From the NCBI GenBank assembly GCA_013289795.1, contig JABCZH010000020.1, forward strand, positions 1-56,087: DNA of 56,087 bases, in the 5' to 3' direction. Positions 52,124-56,087 of this stretch are shown here, in pieces (within the stretch, counting starts at the first letter, position 1; the number at the start of each line of letters is the position of its first letter). Source of the DNA: Acidobacteriota bacterium. GTDB taxonomy: Bacteria; Acidobacteriota; Terriglobia; Terriglobales; Acidobacteriaceae. Under the pieces are notes generated by a model, which was given only the letters and a program-made list of their open reading frames with translations, searched no databases and was not told the DNA's origin. The position numbers and the translations under genes are program-made.

Positions 52124-52855
52124 TTATGACCCGTTCATCGCCAGCAGTAATGCGCCCCCAGCGGCGGCCAGCGTGCCCAGAAAATTGACCCCGTTATTGT
52201 TCAATAACTTTCCTCTCTCCACCGTCGCTCCCAGGTAGCTGTCGGCGATCATGCCGAAAAGCGCGGCCATCACCGAAGCCGCAGTCTGTTTCAGCGGGAA
52301 CATTCCGACGCCGACGCATACCAGCGTCACCAAGACCGCCGCGCCGATGCCACTCAGAGTTCCGGCGATGCTGACGCCGCCGTCGGTTCCGGCCGGAACC
52401 ACTTTCCAACTGGTGATCAATCGCGCTCTTGCCGATCCGGCTTGGCCAAGTTCACTGGAAACAGTGTCGGCGGCGGCTTCCGAGAGCGCGGCCGCAGTTG
52501 CGACCAGCAAGGCCGCGTTTCCAGTGATTGCGAAGCAAGCGGCGCAGCCGGCGCTGATCGAAAGATTTGCCAGCACCTGAGATGCGGTACGGCCCTCGCG
52601 ATTCTGAGCAGTGCCGAGATTCTGTTTCCGGCCATAGCCCAGGCGGGTGCTGATCCAGGTCAAAATAAAGACCGAAACCAGGGCGACGAAAGCCCCCGGC
52701 CCGGCGCTGGCAAGCAGCACAAAGCAGATTACGGCGCCGGCAATGGCCCCTGAATAGCTGACACCCCTGACTAATCGGGCCAAACCGGTGAACGAGACCG
52801 TCACCAGGGTCGCCGCTCCGAGACTGCGAATCGAGTGTATGTAACCTGAAATCAA
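52124..52855 (-). CDS. DUF92-family membrane protein
   Basis: 243 aa with six or so membrane helices. Family marks are 'GRTASQVLANLSIS', 'AATAAALSEAAADTVSSELGQ', 'TDGGVSIAGTLSGIGAA' and 'GMIADSYLGATVERG'. Relatives include the plant phytyl-phosphate kinase VTE6, so a polyprenyl-phosphate kinase is one possibility. It ends 59 bp upstream of the cyclase start, same strand. Confidence 0.82.
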   Translation of the reverse strand: MISGYIHSIRSLGAATLVTVSFTGLARLVRGVSYSGAIAGAVICFVLLASAGPGAFVALVSVFILTWISTRLGYGRKQNLGTAQNREGRTASQVLANLSISAGCAACFAITGNAALLVATAAALSEAAADTVSSELGQAGSARARLITSWKVVPAGTDGGVSIAGTLSGIGAAVLVTLVCVGVGMFPLKQTAASVMAALFGMIADSYLGATVERGKLLNNNGVNFLGTLAAAGGALLLAMNGS

Positions 52856-53079
52856 TGCGTTATGCCGCCACCCCGGCAGGCAAGACCAACCTCACCCAGA
52901 TCAATATGATGTACCACGTTAGATACGACTATCCCTAGTGTTATGCTTTGTCCCGCCCCACGGCGTCGTGCTTTGCTTCTGGGTTACCGGCGCGACCTTT
53001 CTACGTCAAAGAGTTGGTTGTAGTTTAGACTCAACGTCATAAAGCATCGTTGGCGTCATCTAAATTTACAGGGTGAACC

Positions 53080-53907
53080 ATGGCCTCCGTTTGGACGGGA
53101 TATCTTACCTTCGGATTGATCTCCATGCCGGTACGCTTGTTTTCCGGCGCGCGCAGTTCCGGCGTTTCCTTCAACATGCTACATCGCGATGACCTCTCCC
53201 GGCTGAAACAGCAATACGTTTGCCTGGCGGACGGCAAAGTGGTGGAACGCAGCGATATCGTTAAAGGATACGAATACCGCAAGGACGAGTACGTCGTGAT
53301 CGAACCCGACGAGATCAAGAAGATCGAGCCCAAGACCGCCAAGACCATGGAGATCCTGGAATTTGTGAAGACCAGCGAGGTCGATCCCGTCTTCTTCGAA
53401 TCTTCTTATTACATGCTGCCGGAAGAAGCCGGACGCCGTCCCTACGCTCTGCTCACCAAGGCTCTCGAGGAAAGCGAGTACGTGGCCATCGCGAAACTTA
53501 CAATGCATAACCGCGAATACACGGTTTTCCTGCGACCGCACGAACGCGGGATGATGCTGCACACCATGTACTACGCCGAAGAGGTGAAGAAAGTCGAAGG
53601 CTTCGGCGCGCCCGATGTGGAGTTAAAAGACGCGGAAGTGAAGGTCGCCCACCAGTTGATCGAAGCGCTCGCCGCCGAGTGGGACCCGGAGAAATATCAC
53701 GACACTTTCCAGGATAATGTGAAGAACCTCATCCAGACCAAGCTGGAAGGCGGCAAGATTGCCGAAGTCGAAAAGCCTAAGAAACTCGCTCCGGTGGTGG
53801 ATTTGATGTCAGCCCTGAAGCAAAGCCTGGCTGAGATGGAAGGCAAGAAAAAGCCCGCAGCGCCCGCCGAATCCGCCGGTCGCAAGCGATCTCGCGGCGG
53901 AGCGTAG
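53080..53907 (+). CDS. ku: Non-homologous end-joining protein Ku
   Basis: 275 aa, the usual bacterial Ku length. It starts 'MASVWTGYLTFGLISMPVRLF', with 'HRDDLSRLKQQYVCLADGKVVERSDIVKGYEY', 'SYYMLPEEAGRRPYALL' and 'LRPHERGMMLHTMYYAEEV' conserved. It binds DNA ends and recruits LigD. No ligD is in the window. The basic C-terminal tail (KKKPAAPAESAGRKRSRGGA) is the part whose DNA is duplicated exactly at 55544-55589. Confidence 0.95.
   Translation: MASVWTGYLTFGLISMPVRLFSGARSSGVSFNMLHRDDLSRLKQQYVCLADGKVVERSDIVKGYEYRKDEYVVIEPDEIKKIEPKTAKTMEILEFVKTSEVDPVFFESSYYMLPEEAGRRPYALLTKALEESEYVAIAKLTMHNREYTVFLRPHERGMMLHTMYYAEEVKKVEGFGAPDVELKDAEVKVAHQLIEALAAEWDPEKYHDTFQDNVKNLIQTKLEGGKIAEVEKPKKLAPVVDLMSALKQSLAEMEGKKKPAAPAESAGRKRSRGGA
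53861..53906 (+). repeat. 46-bp direct repeat, copy 1 (ku 3' end)
   Basis: The last 46 bp of ku, starting CGCCCGCCGAATCCGCCGG and ending GGCGGAGCGTA, are present again without mismatch at 55544-55589. The two copies bracket the G11 tract and the PQQ-type propeller gene, 1683 bp apart. Confidence 0.9.
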
Positions 53908-53966
53908 ACATGGTGGTTAATCACCGGCGAGTGTTGTAAAGTGTGTCCCGTAAGCTAATCGTCCGC

Positions 53967-53977
53967 GGGGGGGGGGG
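53967..53977 (+). repeat. Homopolymeric G11 tract
   Basis: Eleven consecutive G residues end 4 nt before the ATG of the propeller gene, where a ribosome-binding site would be. Such tracts change length by slippage and could vary translation or promoter spacing. It may also be an assembly or sequencing artefact. Confidence 0.75.
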
Positions 53978-53980
53978 CGC

Positions 53981-55393
53981 ATGTTGAAGTCGTTCACTCC
54001 GCTCGTACTCGCAGTACTGGTGTTCCCGGTACTTTCGCAACGCTGCAGTGCGCAAAGCACGATCACTCTTTCAAGAAAAATAGGTCCTCCGACCTCAACA
54101 TTGTCAGTTTCTGGGACCGGCTTCCAGCCTGACATCGGGGTGGACATTTATTTCGACAACCACGACGAAGCCCTGGCTGTTACGGATGCCAACGGACAGT
54201 TTTCACCGACTCGAATTGCGGTTCCACCAGCAGCCACACCGGGACGCCATCTCATTTCAGCTATTGGGAGAAATAGTGGCGGGGCCGCGCAAAGCCGTTT
54301 CGTAGTAAATACGGATTGGAGCCAGGTCGGGTTCAGCCCGGCCCAAACGAATTCGAATCCTTATGAGAATGTTCTGAATACAAGGAATGTGAACCGCCTG
54401 GACCTCCTGTGGTTCACCTATTTCGGTAGCGACGGAAACGGCCCAGAATCATCACCGCCCACCAGTTACGAGGGCCGGGTCTATGTAACCTACGTGGGGC
54501 CAAGCGGAGAGCTGGACGCGATTAACGAGCTAACCGGGGTCGGCGATTGGAGTTCACGCTTTTCGGATAGCCCCGCCGCAATCAGCGACGGAGTAGTTTA
54601 CTCCGTCAGCGACAACGGATACCTCGACGCCATTGACGCTCTCACCGGCTCTCTCATCTGGCAATTCTCCTTCAACACGGACAAGGACTATCCCCCGACG
54701 CCGCCCGTGGCGACCGACGGCAAAGTTTTCTTCGGAACGCTGCCCGGAAACTTCTACGCTGTCGATCAGAGAACTGGGCAGCTTTTATGGAGCTTGGCCC
54801 CGCAAGGAGTCATTCAGTCAGTTCCTGCGGTGCTCGATGGCACCGTGTACTATTGCGCAGGGAATTGCTACGCATACGACGAAAACGGGTTTTTCTTTTG
54901 GCAATACTCCGCCTCGAGTAATGCTGCGCCCGCGGTTTCTGGTGGCACGGTCGTCGTCAACAACGCAGCAGGCACAACCGCGTTGGGTTCTGCGACTGGT
55001 ACTGTCATCTGGCAGTACTCCGCCCCGGGCCCTGAAACGGCGCCGGCAATTGCGGATGGAATCGTTTTCGTCACACGCAGCAGCGGGACGATCGCGCTGA
55101 ATGCTGTTACCGGGCAACTCATCTGGTCTGTGCCAATTATTAGCACCTACTCTCCAACGGTTGCTAACGGGGTAGTGTATATCTCCGATTTCAGCAATAG
55201 CACGCTATATGCGCTTGAGGCGGCCTCTGGTAAGCCTCTTTGGTTGTGGCAGTTCGCCGAGTCTGTGATTGTTTCATCTCCATCAGTCATCAATGGAATG
55301 GTCTATGTCAATACTGTGAATCTCATCGAGGGCTACGGAGTCCTGAACGCCTTTGGTTTGGCGACAGCGGTTGGTGTCCACCTTCCGAACTGA
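53981..55393 (+). CDS. Exported PQQ-type beta-propeller protein
   Basis: 470 aa with a signal peptide (cleavage near 'RCSAQ-ST'). Residues 27-110 form an IPT/Ig-like beta domain (SVSGTGFQPDIGVDIYFDN). From about 130 on, PQQ-like blades repeat: 'GYLDAIDALTGSLIWQFSF', 'NFYAVDQRTGQLLWSLAPQG', 'GTIALNAVTGQLIWSVPI' and 'TLYALEAASGKPLWLWQF'. Without a dehydrogenase active site it is probably a binding or scaffold protein outside the cytoplasm. The gene lies between two exact copies of the ku 3' end and just after the G11 tract. Confidence 0.82.
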   Translation: MLKSFTPLVLAVLVFPVLSQRCSAQSTITLSRKIGPPTSTLSVSGTGFQPDIGVDIYFDNHDEALAVTDANGQFSPTRIAVPPAATPGRHLISAIGRNSGGAAQSRFVVNTDWSQVGFSPAQTNSNPYENVLNTRNVNRLDLLWFTYFGSDGNGPESSPPTSYEGRVYVTYVGPSGELDAINELTGVGDWSSRFSDSPAAISDGVVYSVSDNGYLDAIDALTGSLIWQFSFNTDKDYPPTPPVATDGKVFFGTLPGNFYAVDQRTGQLLWSLAPQGVIQSVPAVLDGTVYYCAGNCYAYDENGFFFWQYSASSNAAPAVSGGTVVVNNAAGTTALGSATGTVIWQYSAPGPETAPAIADGIVFVTRSSGTIALNAVTGQLIWSVPIISTYSPTVANGVVYISDFSNSTLYALEAASGKPLWLWQFAESVIVSSPSVINGMVYVNTVNLIEGYGVLNAFGLATAVGVHLPN

Positions 55394-55543
55394 GCCTGCC
55401 CGTGTAGTGACTGGAACGGCGCCCCTGCGTAGGGTGCTTTAATGTGGCACGCTACGGCCCCCCTACCGCGCCCAGCCGTCGCTTCCCCAAACCGCATCCA
55501 ACCCGTAGAATAGACAATTCTGATCCATCACCATATGCCGTCC

Positions 55544-55589
55544 CGCCCGCCGAATCCGCCGGTCGCAAGCGATCTCGCGGCGGAGCGTA
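55544..55589 (+). repeat. 46-bp direct repeat, copy 2
   Basis: Identical to the last 46 bp of ku (53861-53906). In the ku register this copy also ends in a stop codon (GCG TAA, against GCG TAG in ku), so it could be the end of an ancestral or second ku copy. Confidence 0.9.
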
Positions 55590-55912
55590 AGGCGCCATCA
55601 GTCTTTCAGCCATCCGCACTCATCCGTCGCAGCATGAGGCGCTGCAAAGCCTACTGCCGCCCGCATCGGCCGCTGCATAGTGGATTGTGTCCCTTAAGCG
55701 CTAACTTAAGAATTAGCCCCGAGTTGCCCGTCACTCGCTCATAACAAACTCTTTCGATCCTCAGCTCATCGAGCTTTTCCTAGACAGCGACAACTGCCGA
55801 CCATCACCTGATCTCCGATGGCGAACAACGACATCGGCTGTCGGACTAGACCTTTCAACCCTGGAGGTTAGCGCACCTTTCCATGATTTTCCGTGGATGG
55901 GAGAAATGTCAC

Positions 55913-55940
55913 TTGACAATAACTATCTACTTATATAAGT
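55913..55940 (+). promoter_or_regulatory. Promoter and palindromic operator of the terminal ArsR gene
   Basis: TTGACA (55913-55918) is followed after 15 bp by TATAAG (55934-55939). The perfect 12-bp palindrome ACTTATATAAGT (55929-55940) covers the -10 box, and AATAACT/AGTTATT arms extend it. The ATG is 9 nt past the -10 with no Shine-Dalgarno sequence. Confidence 0.6.
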
Positions 55941-55948
55941 TATTAATT

Positions 55949-56087
55949 ATGCAGAATCTGGATGCTGCTTTCTCTGCTTTGGCCGACCCGACGCGTCGGG
56001 CGATTCTTGCGCGCCTTGCCAAGGGGGAGGCCACCGTCAATGAATTGGCAGAGCCGTTCGAGATGACGCAACCCGCAATCTCCCAGC
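55949..56087 (+). CDS. ArsR-family regulator, truncated by the window end
   Basis: The first 46 residues (MQNLDAAFSALADPTRRAIL ... then TVNELAEPFEMTQPAISQ) match the N-terminal winged helix of an ArsR-type repressor. The metal-binding CxC of the As/Cd group is absent from this segment; 'GEATVNELAEPF' is of the SdpR/non-metal kind often paired with SRPBCC-domain proteins. The gene continues beyond the window. It has its own palindromic operator and a near-leaderless start. Confidence 0.85.
   Translation, partial: MQNLDAAFSALADPTRRAILARLAKGEATVNELAEPFEMTQPAISQ

Larger units (their letters stand above)
55394..55948. other. Intergenic region with the second ku-end copy, no supported gene
   Basis: The only short frame in this stretch (55535-55744) is basic, Pro/Arg/Ser-rich and begins in the ku-derived repeat in another frame, so I regard it as spurious. 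The region holds copy 2 of the 46-bp repeat (55544-55589) and the promoter of the terminal ArsR gene. Nothing else is recognisable. Confidence 0.5.

Noticed and set aside
55535-55744. 69-aa basic frame after the propeller gene
   Set aside because: Begins in the ku-derived 46-bp repeat in a different frame and has no recognisable fold.
1-56087. CRISPR array, rRNA operon, transposase or prophage genes
   Set aside because: I saw no spaced direct-repeat array, no rRNA-like block and no transposase, integrase, terminase or capsid motifs.

Overview
The window reads as a chromosomal segment of a Gram-negative acidobacterium, most likely near the Koribacter/Terriglobia group. The evidence is family content: two 'acidobacterial duplicated orphan permease' (ADOP) proteins with an acidobacterial-type PadR regulator, a VWFA-related acidobacterial protein, and lipid A and lipoprotein genes (LpxD, an LpxL-like acyltransferase, Lnt) that imply an outer membrane. 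No rRNA, complete tRNA, CRISPR array or transposase was seen. Gene density is high, both strands are used, and many neighbours overlap by 4 nt (ATGA).

Layout. 1-467: no gene, but a tRNA-like 3' fragment. 507-4851: a Wzx/MATE-like flippase, a HemL-type PLP aminotransferase and an acyl-AMP ligase; the last two overlap. 5199-10230: an exported beta-propeller/di-haem c protein, lactate permease and an SDR oxidoreductase. 10212-12271: an arsenic locus, with arsR divergent from arsI-arsC-aquaporin. 12284-15827 (minus): a translationally coupled trio of GT4 glycosyltransferase, GH130-like protein and a 47-aa zinc-ribbon-like protein. 15983-21381: NupC, a secreted papain-like protein, a SufT-like protein, hypotheticals and a NarL-type regulator with a degenerate receiver. 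21472-29554: LpxL-like, VWA protein, LpxD, a P-loop protein, an M64 peptidase, Lnt, and prfB with its programmed +1 frameshift. 29680-31321: an uncharacterised repeat protein and a CoA-binding protein.

31465-41505 is the most distinctive part: PadR, ADOP permease, exported TPR protein, exported DinB-like protein, second ADOP permease, an exported DinB/alpha-beta-hydrolase/TPR fusion whose nucleophile serine is glycine, and a third exported DinB-like protein. All are on the plus strand. No ABC ATPase is present. A perfect 10-bp inverted repeat spans the padR -35 box and its start codon. I infer one regulated envelope system; its function is not known.

41534-53907: a GAF-PP2C phosphatase, a Doc-type toxin-antitoxin pair, a UDG-superfamily-like protein, zinc alcohol dehydrogenase, RarA, an rRNA-type methyltransferase, TsaC/Sua5, a YdcF-like protein, a metallophosphoesterase, a YfiT-like protein, a cyclase, a DUF92 protein and Ku. 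53908-56087: an exported PQQ-type beta-propeller gene preceded by a G11 tract and bracketed by a 46-bp exact duplication of the ku 3' end, then the start of an ArsR-type regulator cut by the window end.

Cross-cutting observations: three transcriptional regulators (ArsR, PadR and the terminal ArsR) have promoter-like boxes so close to ATG that their mRNAs would be leaderless or nearly so. An intergenic inverted repeat of the 'TTCACCACAGAG' type occurs twice and supplies the C-terminal codons of two genes.
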